Of a stretch of 64,000 nucleotides of DNA, positions 17,768 through 27,091 are shown one piece after another. Below the pieces are notes generated by a model that saw only the letters and a program-made list of their open reading frames with translations, did not search any database and had not been told where the DNA came from. The DNA lies in contig NZ_CP032627.1 of NCBI RefSeq assembly GCF_003627095.1, positions 2,542,001 to 2,606,000 of the forward strand, in the 5' to 3' direction. The position numbers and the translations under genes were made by a program. Each line of letters begins with the position of its first letter. Position 1 is the stretch's first letter. This stretch comes from Lactococcus allomyrinae. GTDB lineage: Bacteria > Bacillota > Bacilli > Lactobacillales > Streptococcaceae.

Positions 17768-17796
17768 TTGACGGTAACGTCCACTTCTTGTATAAT
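17768..17796 (+). promoter_or_regulatory. Promoter of era giving a leaderless transcript
   Basis: TTGACG (17768-17773), 17-bp spacer, TATAAT (17791-17796). The era ATG begins at 17803, which is the expected transcription start. No Shine-Dalgarno lies between, so the mRNA should begin at the start codon. Confidence 0.8.
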
Positions 17797-17802
17797 AGCG
17801 CT

Positions 17803-18714
17803 ATGACAAATAACAAATTTAAATCAGGTTTTGTGGCGATTTTAGGTCGTCCAAATGTGGGGAAATCTACATTTATGAATCACGTGATGGGGCAGAAAAT
17901 TGCCATCATGTCAGATAAACCACAGACAACGAGAAATAAAATCCAAGGGATTTATACGACAGAAAATGAACAAATCATTTTTATTGATACGCCAGGAATT
18001 CATAAACCGCATAATGCACTAGGCGATTTTATGGTGCAGTCTGCTTATTCTACTTTGCGTGAATGCGATGTGGTTTTATTTATGGTAGCCGCCGATGAAC
18101 CAAGATCTACTGGGGAAAACATGATTATTGAACGTCTGAAAAAAGCAGAAGTTCCAGTCGTTTTGGTCGTTAATAAGATTGATAAAGTGCATCCTGATCG
18201 ACTTTTTGAGATTGTCAGCGATTATACGTCACAAATGGAATTTGCAGAAGTTGTGCCCATTTCCGCGAAAATGGGTAATAACACTGACCGACTTTTGTCA
18301 ACACTTACAGAAAAATTGGAAGAAGGACCACAATACTTCCCAGAAGACCAAATTACTGACCATCCAGAGCGTTTTTTGGTCAGTGAGATGATTCGTGAGA
18401 AAATCTTGCTTTTGACGCGTGAGGAAGTGCCACATAGTATTGCTGTGACTACAGATCAGATGACGCGTGACATTGATACTGGAAAAATCCATATCATGGC
18501 AACAATTATTGTGGAGCGCAAGTCTCAAAAAGGGATTATTCTTGGCAAAGGTGGCGATATGATCCGCAAAATCGGTAAAATGGCACGACGTGATATTGAG
18601 ATTATGCTTGGCGACAAGGTTTATCTCGAAACTTGGGTCAAAATCAAAAACGACTGGCGTGATCGTAAGATGGATTTGGCTGACTTTGGCTATAACAAAG
18701 ACGACTATATGTGA
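17803..18714 (+). CDS. era: GTPase Era
   Basis: Ras-like GTPase with a C-terminal KH domain that binds the 3' end of 16S rRNA during 30S assembly. I start it at ATG 17803 (303 aa, the usual length, [20 protein letters not shown]). An upstream in-frame start at 17755 would add residues encoded by the promoter itself. G1 GRPNVGKS is at residues 15-22, then [14 protein letters not shown] and, near the C-terminus, the KH loop [12 protein letters not shown]. It stands alone rather than in the diacylglycerol kinase-era operon common in streptococci, and has a strong promoter that leaves no leader. Confidence 0.96.
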   Translation: MTNNKFKSGFVAILGRPNVGKSTFMNHVMGQKIAIMSDKPQTTRNKIQGIYTTENEQIIFIDTPGIHKPHNALGDFMVQSAYSTLRECDVVLFMVAADEPRSTGENMIIERLKKAEVPVVLVVNKIDKVHPDRLFEIVSDYTSQMEFAEVVPISAKMGNNTDRLLSTLTEKLEEGPQYFPEDQITDHPERFLVSEMIREKILLLTREEVPHSIAVTTDQMTRDIDTGKIHIMATIIVERKSQKGIILGKGGDMIRKIGKMARRDIEIMLGDKVYLETWVKIKNDWRDRKMDLADFGYNKDDYM

Positions 18715-18738
18715 AAACGAAAAAGTGGTAAATCAAGG

Positions 18739-18762
18739 CTGTCAGTGTACTGACAGTTTTTT
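18739..18762. terminator. Terminator after era
   Basis: CTGTCAGTGTACTGACAG followed by six T, with a further half-site CAGTGCTGAC directly after. Confidence 0.85.
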
Positions 18763-18810
18763 CAGTGCTGACGGATATTGATTTAATAGTCAGTTTTACA
18801 TTTTTTATGA

Positions 18811-18835
18811 ATTTTTCTGATAATTGTGATATAAT
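18811..18835 (+). promoter_or_regulatory. CodY box and -10 of asnB
   Basis: ATTTTTCTGATAATT (18811-18825) matches the CodY box at 13 of 15 positions and sits directly in front of TATAAT (18830-18835), between the -35 and -10 regions. Confidence 0.65.
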
Positions 18836-18864
18836 ATTGAAAATTATGATTATTGGGGGAAATT

Positions 18865-20457
18865 ATGTGCGGATTTTTATTTATGGGAACATCTGATTTG
18901 GCGATAGCGGAGTTTAAAGCAAATTTGCAATTGATAGAGCATCGTGGGCCAGATGATCAACAGCACGTCCGTGATACACTGGGAAATGATTTTGGTTTTC
19001 ATCGTCTGTCGATTATGGATTTGTCGGTATGTGGTAGGCAACCATTTGGCTTGAACGGCAAGCGATTGATGTGTAATGGTGAAATTTATAACTTTATTAT
19101 TTTACGAAAGTTTTTAGAAACTCAAGGTTATGAGTTTGCTGGAAATTCAGACTGTGAAGTGTTGATTCCATTGTTTGAAACACAAGGGATTGAAAACATG
19201 GTGAAAATGTTAGATGCAGAATTTGCCTTTGTGTTAGTTGATGAAAATACGGGTGAAACTTTTGCGGCACGTGATCCGTTTGGGATTCGCCCAATGTTTT
19301 ACGGCTATGCCAAAGAAACAGGAAAGATTTGTTTTGCCTCAGAGGCTAAAGCGCTTGTAAAATCTTGCCGTGAGGTTTCACCATTTCCGCCAGGATATTA
19401 TTATGCAAATGATGAGTTTTATGTGTATCATGATATTTCAGCAGTGAAACAGATGGTAGAAGAACCTCTTGCAGAGATTTCAGGGCATATTCGTAGAAAA
19501 TTAGAACGTGCAGTAAAAAAACGGCTACACGCTGATGCACCGATGGGATATTTATTGTCTGGTGGTCTTGATTCATCCTTGGTTTGTGCGATTGCCGCTA
19601 GGGAATTGGAGCAGCCGATTAAAACTTTTGCAATCGGGATGGAAACTGACCCTATTGATTTGAAATATGCGCGTGAGGTGGCTGATTTCTTGAGGACAGA
19701 CCACACAGAAGTTTTAATGACAAAAGATGATGTACTTGGTGCACTTCGTGATGTCATTTGGCACTTGGAAACATGGGATATTACAACGATTCGTGCTTCC
19801 ATTGGGATGTATTTGATTTGTAAATACATCCGTGAGAATACAGATTTGAAAGTGCTGATGACTGGCGAAGTTTCAGATGAAATGTTTGGCTATAAATATA
19901 CAGACTTTGCACCAAATGCGAACGAATTTCAAAATGAAGCATCTAAAAGAGTTCACGAGCTTTATATGTATGATGTTTTGCGTGCTGACCGTTGTTTGGC
20001 GGCACATTCACTTGAAGCGCGTGTACCGTTTGCAGATTTGGATTTTGCAAACTATGTGATGTCTATTAATCCACAACGTAAACTCAACACCTATGGTAAA
20101 GGGAAATATTTGCTGCGCCATGCTTTTGAGGGGACAGAGCTTTTGCCAGATGAGATTTTATTCCGCGAAAAAGCTGCTTTTTCAGATGCCGTTGGTCATT
20201 CAATGGTTGATTATTTGAAAGAATTTGCAGAAAATAAATACACTGATGAAGAATTAGCTGCGGCTAAAGAAAAGTACCCTTCGCACACACCTTTTACTAA
20301 AGAATCACTACTTTATCGTGATATTTTTGAAGAATTTTATCCTGGATACGATGGTTGGATTGTTGACTTCTGGATGCCAAATTCAAAATGGGTAGGTGAG
20401 GAAGTGAAAGATCCCTCAGCACGTGTTTTGTCAAATTATGGAGACTCTGGCAAGTAG
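18865..20457 (+). CDS. asnB: Asparagine synthetase (glutamine-hydrolysing)
   Basis: Makes asparagine from aspartate, ATP and glutamine. The start is ATG 18865, so that Cys2 becomes the N-terminal nucleophile of the class II glutamine amidotransferase domain (MCGFLFMGTSD); GGGG precedes it. An upstream in-frame TTG at 18853 would bury that Cys. At 530 aa it carries HRGPDDQQHV, CNGEIYNF and ARDPFGIRP in the glutaminase half, and the ATP-pyrophosphatase loop LSGGLDSSLV near residue 228 in the synthetase half. It stands alone, with a CodY box in the promoter and a strong terminator. Confidence 0.96.
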   Translation: MCGFLFMGTSDLAIAEFKANLQLIEHRGPDDQQHVRDTLGNDFGFHRLSIMDLSVCGRQPFGLNGKRLMCNGEIYNFIILRKFLETQGYEFAGNSDCEVLIPLFETQGIENMVKMLDAEFAFVLVDENTGETFAARDPFGIRPMFYGYAKETGKICFASEAKALVKSCREVSPFPPGYYYANDEFYVYHDISAVKQMVEEPLAEISGHIRRKLERAVKKRLHADAPMGYLLSGGLDSSLVCAIAARELEQPIKTFAIGMETDPIDLKYAREVADFLRTDHTEVLMTKDDVLGALRDVIWHLETWDITTIRASIGMYLICKYIRENTDLKVLMTGEVSDEMFGYKYTDFAPNANEFQNEASKRVHELYMYDVLRADRCLAAHSLEARVPFADLDFANYVMSINPQRKLNTYGKGKYLLRHAFEGTELLPDEILFREKAAFSDAVGHSMVDYLKEFAENKYTDEELAAAKEKYPSHTPFTKESLLYRDIFEEFYPGYDGWIVDFWMPNSKWVGEEVKDPSARVLSNYGDSGK

Positions 20458-20503
20458 CTAAGAACAAGGGATGCGGTTAATTCGTGATATAAATGTTAAA
20501 ATG

Positions 20504-20535
20504 ATTACTGACAGATATTCTGTCAGTAATTTTGA
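20504..20535. terminator. Terminator after asnB
   Basis: ATTACTGACAG-ATATT-CTGTCAGTAAT with TTTTG; a half palindrome CTGTCAGTGCTGAC follows at 20539. Confidence 0.85.
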
Positions 20536-20677
20536 TTTCTGTCAGTGCTGACCTTTAGGTTGAAAGTTAGTATTTACAATTGCGACGAATTGAAAGAGTT
20601 ACAGAAATTTAAAATGTGAATATTGTACTAGAATATCAATGGAGAAGGGAGTCCTGCTCGTCAGGAAAAATTGAATT

Positions 20678-21499
20678 ATGCCAGAATTACCAGAAGTTGA
20701 AAATGTCCGTCAAGGCTTGGAGCGTATCGTAGTGGGTAAAAAAATTCAGTCAGTAGAATCAAACTATCCACGCATGATTTTGACAGGTTTTGATGATTTA
20801 AAAACTAAATTAACCCATCATGTGATTACGGGAGTTACGAGAAGAGGGAAATATTTAATCTTTGAGTTTGACGATGAATTTCGATTAATTTCACATTTAC
20901 GAATGGAAGGAAAATATCGATTGATTGGACTTGAAGAACCGATTGAAAAGCATGACCATATTGCCGTAAAATTTACTGATAGCCAATTAATTTATGCTGA
21001 TGTAAGAAAATTCGGGACATGGGAGCTGATAAGCGCTGACAAACTTTCGGGTTATTTTGTCAGTAAAAAAATAGGGCCAGAGCCAACTTATGAAGCTTTT
21101 GACGAATCCATTTTCTTAAAAAAACTGCAACATTCGACAAAGAAAATAAAGCCCTATCTCTTAGAACAGACACTTGTAGCGGGACTTGGCAATATCTATG
21201 TAGATGAAGTCTTGTGGCGGGCAAAGATTCACCCAGAAACAATAGCGAAAGTGCTGACAAAAACGCAAATCCACCTCCTACACGATGAAATCATTGAGCT
21301 TTTGGGACAGGCAGTGGCACTTGGCGGCTCAACAGTTCGAACTTATGCTAACGCACTAGGTAAATCGGGGACAATGCAAGAAGAGTTGAAAGTCTATGGT
21401 AAGACAGGTGAACCTTGTGTACGCTGCGGTACACCGATTGAGAAAATCAAGGTAGGAGGTCGTGGGACACACTTTTGCCCAACTTGTCAAAAACAATAA
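20678..21499 (+). CDS. mutM: Formamidopyrimidine-DNA glycosylase
   Basis: Base-excision repair enzyme (Fpg) that removes 8-oxoguanine and nicks at the abasic site. It is 273 aa. The mature N-terminus PELPEVE supplies the catalytic proline and glutamate. The helix-two-turn-helix region with GLGNIYVDEVLW is near 170, and the C-terminal zinc finger has four Cys (CVRCG and CPTCQ). The message upstream has GGAGAAGGGAG and then a small hairpin TCCTG-CTCGT-CAGGA close to the ATG. recA follows about 400 bases later with its own promoter. Confidence 0.97.
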   Translation: MPELPEVENVRQGLERIVVGKKIQSVESNYPRMILTGFDDLKTKLTHHVITGVTRRGKYLIFEFDDEFRLISHLRMEGKYRLIGLEEPIEKHDHIAVKFTDSQLIYADVRKFGTWELISADKLSGYFVSKKIGPEPTYEAFDESIFLKKLQHSTKKIKPYLLEQTLVAGLGNIYVDEVLWRAKIHPETIAKVLTKTQIHLLHDEIIELLGQAVALGGSTVRTYANALGKSGTMQEELKVYGKTGEPCVRCGTPIEKIKVGGRGTHFCPTCQKQ

Positions 21500-21907
21500 G
21501 CACTGACGGTATTCTGTCAGTATACTTATAAAAAACATAAAATATTTTGATTAAAAATTAAAAGAATAAGTGACAAAGTTCAATAAAAAACGTATAAAAT
21601 AATAGCGCTAGGGACTTATAAAAAATCGTGAAAAATGCTATAATTAGACGGTAAGTTGTTTCATATTTTGTTGATGTACCACATAGAGATTTGCGATAAA
21701 AAAGTGAACCTTGTGTTGTCCTTGAACATAAGCTATAAAGCCCCCAGTGTAACAACTAGGCGATCCACAGACGAAGTGAAACTTTGGAGCAGGGTCGCAC
21801 TAATTAAGAAGTATGACTGCTTAACGACACCTGCTGACTAAAAGGCTGTTTAAAAAAGTAGAACTGACTTCACAAGTTGAACAAAAAAGAAGAGATGGAG
21901 ATAAATT
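21500..21907. other. 408-bp gap between mutM and recA: structured leader
   Basis: The first 130 bases hold a CTGTCAGTATAC half-palindrome and AT-rich DNA. The remainder is the recA promoter and a leader of about 260 bases with strong pairing potential. No ORF with a ribosome binding site was found. Confidence 0.6.
21636..21890 (+). promoter_or_regulatory. recA promoter and long structured leader RNA
   Basis: Extended -10 TGCTATAAT (21636-21644) would start transcription about 255 bases before recA. The RNA can form GCAGGGTCG...CGACACCTGC (one bulge) enclosing TTAAG...CTTAA near 21796-21834, a CGAAGTGAAACTTTG hairpin near 21772, and a distant GTTGTT/AACAAC pairing. I recognise no riboswitch or known RNA family and no classic SOS box. 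It could be a recA leader or an independent small RNA. Confidence 0.5.
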
Positions 21908-23068
21908 TTGGCAACAAAGAAAAAAACAAATTTTGATGATATTACCAAGAAATACGGAGCAGAGCGAGATAAAGCATTAGCTGATGCACTTGCATTGATT
22001 GAGAAAGATTTTGGGAAAGGCTCACTCATGCGTCTCGGAGAAGCAGCTAATCAAAAAGTATCAGTCGTAAGCTCAGGTTCACTTGCACTTGACATTGCAC
22101 TTGGTGCTGGTGGATATCCTAAAGGACGTATCATCGAAATCTATGGTCCAGAATCATCTGGTAAAACGACCGTCGCGCTCCATGCTGTTGCAGCTGTTCA
22201 AAAAGAGGGCGGTATTGCGGCCTATATCGATGCAGAAAATGCACTTGATCCAGAATATGCAAAAGCACTTGGAGTTAATATTGATGAACTCTTGCTCTCA
22301 CAACCAGACTTTGGTGAACAAGGTCTTCAAATTGCTGAAAAACTGATTACATCAGGAGCAGTTGATCTTGTTGTTATCGACTCAGTTGCAGCACTCGTTC
22401 CCAAAGCTGAAATTGATGGAGAAATTGGTGATAGTTCAGTTGGTTTACAAGCTCGTATGATGTCTCAAGCGATGCGTAAACTTGCAGGACACATCAACAA
22501 AACAAAAACAACGGCAATTTTTATCAACCAATTGCGTGAAAAAGTAGGTGTGATGTTTGGTTCACCTGAGACAACGCCTGGTGGACGCGCGCTCAAGTTC
22601 TATGCATCAGTTCGTCTTGACGTTCGTGGCTCGACAAAAATTGAGGAAGGAACGGGAGATAACAAAACGGCGCTTGGTAAAATCACAAAGATTAAAGTTG
22701 TCAAAAATAAAGTTGCTCCACCATTTAAAACGGCACTTGTCGACATTATGTTTGGTGAAGGAATTTCAAAGACAGGGGAGTTGCTGACTATTGCAGTAGA
22801 TGAAGGAATCATCAAAAAATCGGGAGCATGGTTCGCCTATAATGATGAAAAAATCGGTCAAGGAGCTGAAAAAGCTAAGGGATATCTCAAAGAACATCAG
22901 GAAGTCTTTGATGAGATTGACCACAAAATTCGCGTTGCGCATGGACTTCTCGGAGAGACTGCAGAAACTATAGTGGATGAAGCAGCAGCCAAAGCAAAAA
23001 AGACAACAAAAGCTAAAAAAGAAGAAATTCAAGAACCAGAAGAAATCGAACTTGAGCTTGAAGATTAA
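21908..23068 (+). CDS. recA: Recombinase RecA
   Basis: DNA strand-exchange protein and trigger of the SOS response. It is 386 aa, slightly longer than E. coli RecA because of a Lys/Glu-rich tail ([20 protein letters not shown]). Walker [10 protein letters not shown] is near residue 80, and the DNA-binding loop 2 region [13 protein letters not shown] precedes [11 protein letters not shown]. It starts with TTG at 21908 after GGAG. It has its own promoter and long leader and ends in a terminator shared with the convergent permease gene. Confidence 0.97.
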   Translation: MATKKKTNFDDITKKYGAERDKALADALALIEKDFGKGSLMRLGEAANQKVSVVSSGSLALDIALGAGGYPKGRIIEIYGPESSGKTTVALHAVAAVQKEGGIAAYIDAENALDPEYAKALGVNIDELLLSQPDFGEQGLQIAEKLITSGAVDLVVIDSVAALVPKAEIDGEIGDSSVGLQARMMSQAMRKLAGHINKTKTTAIFINQLREKVGVMFGSPETTPGGRALKFYASVRLDVRGSTKIEEGTGDNKTALGKITKIKVVKNKVAPPFKTALVDIMFGEGISKTGELLTIAVDEGIIKKSGAWFAYNDEKIGQGAEKAKGYLKEHQEVFDEIDHKIRVAHGLLGETAETIVDEAAAKAKKTTKAKKEEIQEPEEIELELED

Positions 23069-23082
23069 TCAAAACAACAAAC

Positions 23083-23112
23083 AAAAAACAGTTGGTTATC
23101 CAACTGTTTTTG
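23083..23112. terminator. Bidirectional terminator between recA and the permease pair
   Basis: AAAAAACAGTTGG-TTAT-CCAACTGTTTTTG. It serves convergent genes and overlaps the last codons of the minus-strand permease. Confidence 0.9.
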
Positions 23113-24469
23113 CTTTTCTAAATGTAGTGATAAGTCCAAAAACAACAATCCAAATGACTGAACCAATTGCTGGAACAAGTGTCTCCTTAAAGAAGAAAAG
23201 AGAGATAAAGATGAGTCCAAAACCAAGTATTGCAATAGGAACTAGGACTTTTGCCCCTGGAAGTATAAATCCTTTAGGATCAAAATCAGGAGATTTCCTA
23301 AATTTGAGATAAGCCACTAAAGTCATAAGATAGACGACCAAAAAAAGATTAGTCGCAACGCTTGTGATGAACACAAAACCATTAGAAACGGCAGGAATCA
23401 TTGAAATGAAAGGAGTTAAAAAGATGAGTAATGATGTGAAAAATAGTGCATTTATAGGAATTCCAGATTTTGAGAATTTTGTAAATGGTTTTAAGATTTT
23501 ATCACCATTGATTGTTGAGAGTGAGTAAAGATTACGAGTTGTTGAAAATAAAGCAGAGTTTAAAGCAGAAGCCGCTGAAGTTAGGACAACGAAATTAATT
23601 AGAGCAGCTGCCCATTTAATCCCAATAAGCTCGAAAATCATAACAAATGGTGACTTATCAGCAGGAATATCTTGCCAACGATAAATACTCATGATTGCAA
23701 GTAAGGCACCGACGTAAAATAAAATAATGCGCAGTGGAATCTGGTTAATTGCTTTTTTGAGTGTTGGTTTGGGATTGGCAGTTTCAGCGGCAGTCATTCC
23801 GATGAATTCCATAGCTACAAAGGCAAACATTACCATTTGGAAACTTTCAAAAAATTTGGAAATTCCATTGGGGAAGAGATGAAAATTGTGGGTAATATTT
23901 GTTAAACTAACCGTATTTGAACCTGTATGATAATGACTAAAAATCAAAATAATAGCGGTCAAAATTAAACCAATAATTGCTACAATCTTAATCATCCCAA
24001 ACCAGAACTCTGTTTCCCCAAAAAACTTAGAATTAAGTGTATTGAGTGCAGTTAACAGAGCCAAAACGAAAACTTCACTCAACCAAATGGGAAACTGAGG
24101 CAACCAGAAGTTGATATAAGTTCCAATCGCTGTTAGTTCTGCCATAGCCATGAAAATGACGACAAGCCAGTAAGACCACTGGATGAAATAACCAGGCTTT
24201 CCTCCCAGGTATCGAGAAACAAAGTTCAAAAATGAGTGTTGACTGGGGTCTTGATAAAGCATTTCTCCAATTGCACGTAAAAGTACAAACATTAATGCAC
24301 CAATGATAAGGTAAACAAAGATAATTGAAGGTCCAGTCAAGCTGATAGATTTTCCAGCACCTAAAAATAGACCTGTACCGATTGTTCCAGCAATCGCTAT
24401 TAATTGGATATGTCGATTTTGGAGTCCTCGGTTTGGTGTTTGTGTTTCCGTATTTTCATTTATTTTCAT
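23096..24469 (-). CDS. APC-family amino acid permease, SerP-like (second of a pair)
   Basis: Twelve-helix secondary amino acid transporter, 457 aa. The APC signature RHIQLIAIAGTIGTGLFLG lies in the first helix. It is the downstream member of a tandem pair; the upstream paralogue ends about 20 bases before its start, so they form one operon. The tandem arrangement and the N-terminal RGLQNRHIQL resemble the SerP1/SerP2 pair of L. lactis, which carry L- and D-serine, alanine and glycine. Assignment to serine-type substrates is by that resemblance only. Confidence 0.85.
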   Translation of the reverse strand: MKINENTETQTPNRGLQNRHIQLIAIAGTIGTGLFLGAGKSISLTGPSIIFVYLIIGALMFVLLRAIGEMLYQDPSQHSFLNFVSRYLGGKPGYFIQWSYWLVVIFMAMAELTAIGTYINFWLPQFPIWLSEVFVLALLTALNTLNSKFFGETEFWFGMIKIVAIIGLILTAIILIFSHYHTGSNTVSLTNITHNFHLFPNGISKFFESFQMVMFAFVAMEFIGMTAAETANPKPTLKKAINQIPLRIILFYVGALLAIMSIYRWQDIPADKSPFVMIFELIGIKWAAALINFVVLTSAASALNSALFSTTRNLYSLSTINGDKILKPFTKFSKSGIPINALFFTSLLIFLTPFISMIPAVSNGFVFITSVATNLFLVVYLMTLVAYLKFRKSPDFDPKGFILPGAKVLVPIAILGFGLIFISLFFFKETLVPAIGSVIWIVVFGLITTFRKAKTVG

Positions 24470-24490
24470 AATGTATTTATTATAGTCCTT

Positions 24491-25879
24491 TTATGAAAGA
24501 TTTTCAGGATTTATTTTTTTAAAGTAAGAAAATAATCCAAAGAGAACTGTCCAGACCACAGCACCAATCGCTGGATAGAGTGTTTCTGAATTGAAAAAGA
24601 GTGAAATAAAGACAATAGCAAAAACTAGAACGACTAAAGGAACAGTTATCTTTGCTTTTGGAGTAAGAAAACCATTTGGGTCGAAATCAGATGATTTTCT
24701 ATATTTCCAAAAACTAAAGACAGTGATGAAATAAACGATAAGAAATAAATTTGTTGTGCATGAAGCTGCGAAATCAAAAGCATTTTTTATCTGAGGGATC
24801 AGTGTTAAGATTGGAGCAAAAAGAGCCAATGCACCTGCTAAATAGAGAGCGTTAAGCGGAATACCATGTCTTGAAAGCTTTGTAAAGGCAGTTAAACCAC
24901 CTCTGTCGTGTTGCTTAGCAAGAGCATACATATTTCTTGTTGCGGAGAAAAGAGAGCTGTTTAGAGCTGATCCTGCGGAAGTAAGGACAACAAAATTAAC
25001 CAATGCAGCTGCCCACTTTATACCGATAAGTTGGAAAACCATAACAAACGGAGATTTATCTGCTGGGACATTATTCCAGTCAAAAATTGCCATAATTGCA
25101 AGTAAAGCGCCAACATAGAAAATAAGGATACGGATTGGGATTTGGTTAATGGCGCGTGGTAATGTTTTTCTAGGATTGACTGTTTCAGCGGCAGTCATCC
25201 CAATAAATTCCATTGAGGTAAAAGCGAACATTACCATTTGTAAAGCACCGATAAAATTCCAAACGCCGCGTGGGAAAAGTTGGAAACCATTTAAAATATT
25301 GGCAAATGATACTGTGCCATGTATGGTAGCATGATGAATCGTTGTTGTATAGCTAAATTGGCTAATCATTAATATAATTGCGGTAACAATCATCCCTAAA
25401 ATGGCTGCAACTTTAATGATAGCAAACCAAAATTCTGTTTCACCAAAAAATCTAGCATTGAGTGTATTAAGACTAAAAAGTAGGGCTAACATGACGACTT
25501 CAATCAACCATAAAGGAATTTGTGGTAGCCAAAATTGAACGTAAGTTCCAATTGCTGTAAGCTCTGAAATACAAACAAACACAAGAACAAGCCAATAAGA
25601 CCATTGAGTAAAATAACCAATCCGAGTTCCAGCATATTTGGTAACGAAATTTAGAAATGAGTGCTGGCTAGGATCCTGATAGAGCATTTCACCGATGGTT
25701 CGCAAGAAAAAGAACATTGCAATACCAATGATGATATAAGCGAAGATAATACTAGGTCCAGTCATGCGAATTGTTTTTCCAGCACCTAAAAATAGTCCTG
25801 TACCTATTGTTCCAGCGATAGCGATAAGTTGAATGTGACGATTCTGCAGTCCACGATTTCCTTCTGTAGTCTGTTCCAT
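24491..25879 (-). CDS. APC-family amino acid permease, SerP-like (first of a pair)
   Basis: 462-aa paralogue of the next gene, with the same first-helix signature, QDPSQHSFLNFVTKYAG and NPRKTLPRAINQIPIRI. It is the promoter-proximal gene of the pair. A CodY-box match lies 22 bases upstream of its start, so the pair should be repressed in amino-acid-rich conditions. As in L. lactis SerP1/SerP2, the two copies may differ in affinity or in handling D-alanine, but the sequence does not show this. Confidence 0.85.
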   Translation of the reverse strand: MEQTTEGNRGLQNRHIQLIAIAGTIGTGLFLGAGKTIRMTGPSIIFAYIIIGIAMFFFLRTIGEMLYQDPSQHSFLNFVTKYAGTRIGYFTQWSYWLVLVFVCISELTAIGTYVQFWLPQIPLWLIEVVMLALLFSLNTLNARFFGETEFWFAIIKVAAILGMIVTAIILMISQFSYTTTIHHATIHGTVSFANILNGFQLFPRGVWNFIGALQMVMFAFTSMEFIGMTAAETVNPRKTLPRAINQIPIRILIFYVGALLAIMAIFDWNNVPADKSPFVMVFQLIGIKWAAALVNFVVLTSAGSALNSSLFSATRNMYALAKQHDRGGLTAFTKLSRHGIPLNALYLAGALALFAPILTLIPQIKNAFDFAASCTTNLFLIVYFITVFSFWKYRKSSDFDPNGFLTPKAKITVPLVVLVFAIVFISLFFNSETLYPAIGAVVWTVLFGLFSYFKKINPENLS

Positions 25880-25900
25880 AAAATTTTGACTTTCTTTCTT

Positions 25901-25915
25901 AATTTTCTGACAATT
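25901..25915 (-). promoter_or_regulatory. CodY box of the SerP-like operon
   Basis: AATTTTCTGACAATT matches AATTTTCWGAAAATT at 14 of 15 positions, 22 bases before the first permease start codon. Confidence 0.75.
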
Positions 25916-26058
25916 ATTAATTAATATAAAAAATAGTATAACATACTCTGTAATATAAGTTCAAGTGCCAAAAAAAGTTTCTGTCAGTACTGACAGAAAA
26001 CGTTCGGGATTGACAGGCATTGTGAGGGCTACTTTCATTGTAATTGCGCTTAGATCTT

Positions 26059-26403
26059 GTTATAATTGAATCCTGAACAGTTAACTTTACATCTTGATAT
26101 AACTGGGTTCGCGACACCAGAAACTAGGAGAAAAGACAAAATGGGGCCTGTTCTACGAGCAGAACCACATTATTCTATCTCCGTGCTTTCGACATTACAC
26201 TGTCCATTGGCTTATGTGCTAAAGCCCAAAGAGCCAACTGGCATTTCTCTACACTTCTTGACGGTGTTGCTCACATCTTGTAATTGAGTTCGTCTGCTTA
26301 GAACTCAGGAAAATAGACAAAAGTCTCCAATGAGCAAAGCCCATCTCCGTCTTTTCCTAATTTTCATGAATTCTGGACAATAAGCCTCACATCTTGATAT
26401 AAT
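26059..26403. repeat. Dispersed hairpin-promoter element, tandem copies (upstream of ylbF)
   Basis: Four spaced copies of a TATAATTGAGTTCG-like word (near 26056, 26097, 26279 and 26398) separate segments with self-complementary arms. The last segment pairs TCAGGAAAATAGACAAAAG with CTTTTCCTAATTTTCATGA. The internal CTGTCCATTGGCTTATGTGC is shared with the copies at 34471 and 42436. The final repeat is the ylbF -10 box. Confidence 0.7.
26374..26403 (+). promoter_or_regulatory. Promoter of ylbF carried by the repeat element, leaderless
   Basis: TGGACA (26374-26379), 18-bp spacer, TATAAT (26398-26403). The ylbF ATG is at 26410, the expected start point, with no ribosome binding site between. Confidence 0.65.
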
Positions 26404-26409
26404 AGAATC

Positions 26410-26793
26410 ATGCTAATCATTGATGAAAATTTACTAGAGATAGATGACTTAATTGACAAATTACTTGTAGAGTTTGCTAAATTTCCCGAAGTTAGGGCGT
26501 ATAGACAAGCTAAAGTGGATTTTTTGGATGACGAAAAACTCCAAGAAAAAATTGCACTATTAAATGAGAACGCAGATTTCATCACTTTTCGTCCAGAATT
26601 AAAAGCTCTGCAAAAAGAGGTTAATGTTGATGATAAGGTTTATGCATTGCGTTTGGCTGAAAATGATATCCAGACCATTCTGTCAGTACTGACAAAAAAA
26701 ATTACAAGTAGTATTTCTGAAAAAATTATTGTTGATGAAAATTTACCATTGAAAGGAGGCGGACACCGTGGACGACATCATGGAACAGTTTGA
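26410..26793 (+). CDS. ylbF: YlbF-family regulator
   Basis: 127-aa helical protein of the YlbF/YmcA family (PF06133). In Bacillus YlbF works with YmcA and YaaT to assist RNase Y in RNA maturation and to affect competence and biofilm formation. The family core [20 protein letters not shown] lies near residues 26-45. The C-terminus is rich in Gly, His and Arg ([12 protein letters not shown]), which is partly forced by the overlapping start of the next gene. The start codon sits at the predicted transcription start, so the message is leaderless. In Streptococcaceae the family is often followed by YlbG, as here. Confidence 0.85.
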   Translation: MLIIDENLLEIDDLIDKLLVEFAKFPEVRAYRQAKVDFLDDEKLQEKIALLNENADFITFRPELKALQKEVNVDDKVYALRLAENDIQTILSVLTKKITSSISEKIIVDENLPLKGGGHRGRHHGTV

Positions 26794-27091
26794 CAAAAAA
26801 GAAATTCGCCCATTAGAAGTGCCAGGACGAATAGCGATATATGTTTATTGTAATTCTTATAAGGGAACTCGCCAGTTAGCAAGATTTGGCGATGTAGCTT
26901 ATACAAGTCAAAAGGCACATTACAGTTTGCTTTATGTTGATGAAGCACAACTTTCTGAACTCCTCCCAAAATTAGAAGAATTGAAGTTTGTAAAAAAAGT
27001 TCGTGTAGGACATCTTAAAGAGATGAATAAAAACTTTTCTGAGGCATTTTTACTGACAAATCAAGAAGTGAAAAAAGAACTTGAGGCATGA
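26768..27091 (+). CDS. ylbG: YlbG-family protein (DUF2129)
   Basis: 107-aa cytoplasmic protein of DUF2129, function unknown. I start it at GTG 26768, because AAAGGAGG at 26752-26759 lies 8 bases upstream; this makes it overlap ylbF by 26 bases, implying coupled translation. An ATG at 26780 is the alternative. Conserved segments are [20 protein letters not shown] and HYSLLYVD. Its constant pairing with ylbF suggests a shared role in RNA metabolism (inference). Confidence 0.85.
   Translation: MDDIMEQFDKKEIRPLEVPGRIAIYVYCNSYKGTRQLARFGDVAYTSQKAHYSLLYVDEAQLSELLPKLEELKFVKKVRVGHLKEMNKNFSEAFLLTNQEVKKELEA

Larger units (their letters stand above)
25880..26409. other. 530-bp gap: CodY box and hairpin-promoter elements
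   Basis: Holds the CodY box of the permease pair, a CTGTCAGTACTGACAG palindrome at 25981-25996, and from about 26059 to 26403 a run of dispersed hairpin elements that ends in the ylbF promoter. No gene is seen. Confidence 0.7.

Noticed and set aside
17755-17802. Longer N-terminus for Era starting at 17755
   Set aside because: Those codons are the -35 and -10 boxes; the family start is at 17803.
21636-21900. Possible tmRNA, 6S RNA, SRP RNA or T-box in the recA leader
   Set aside because: I found none of the fixed sequences of tmRNA, SRP RNA or the T-box, and could not build a convincing 6S fold; left as an unnamed structured leader.
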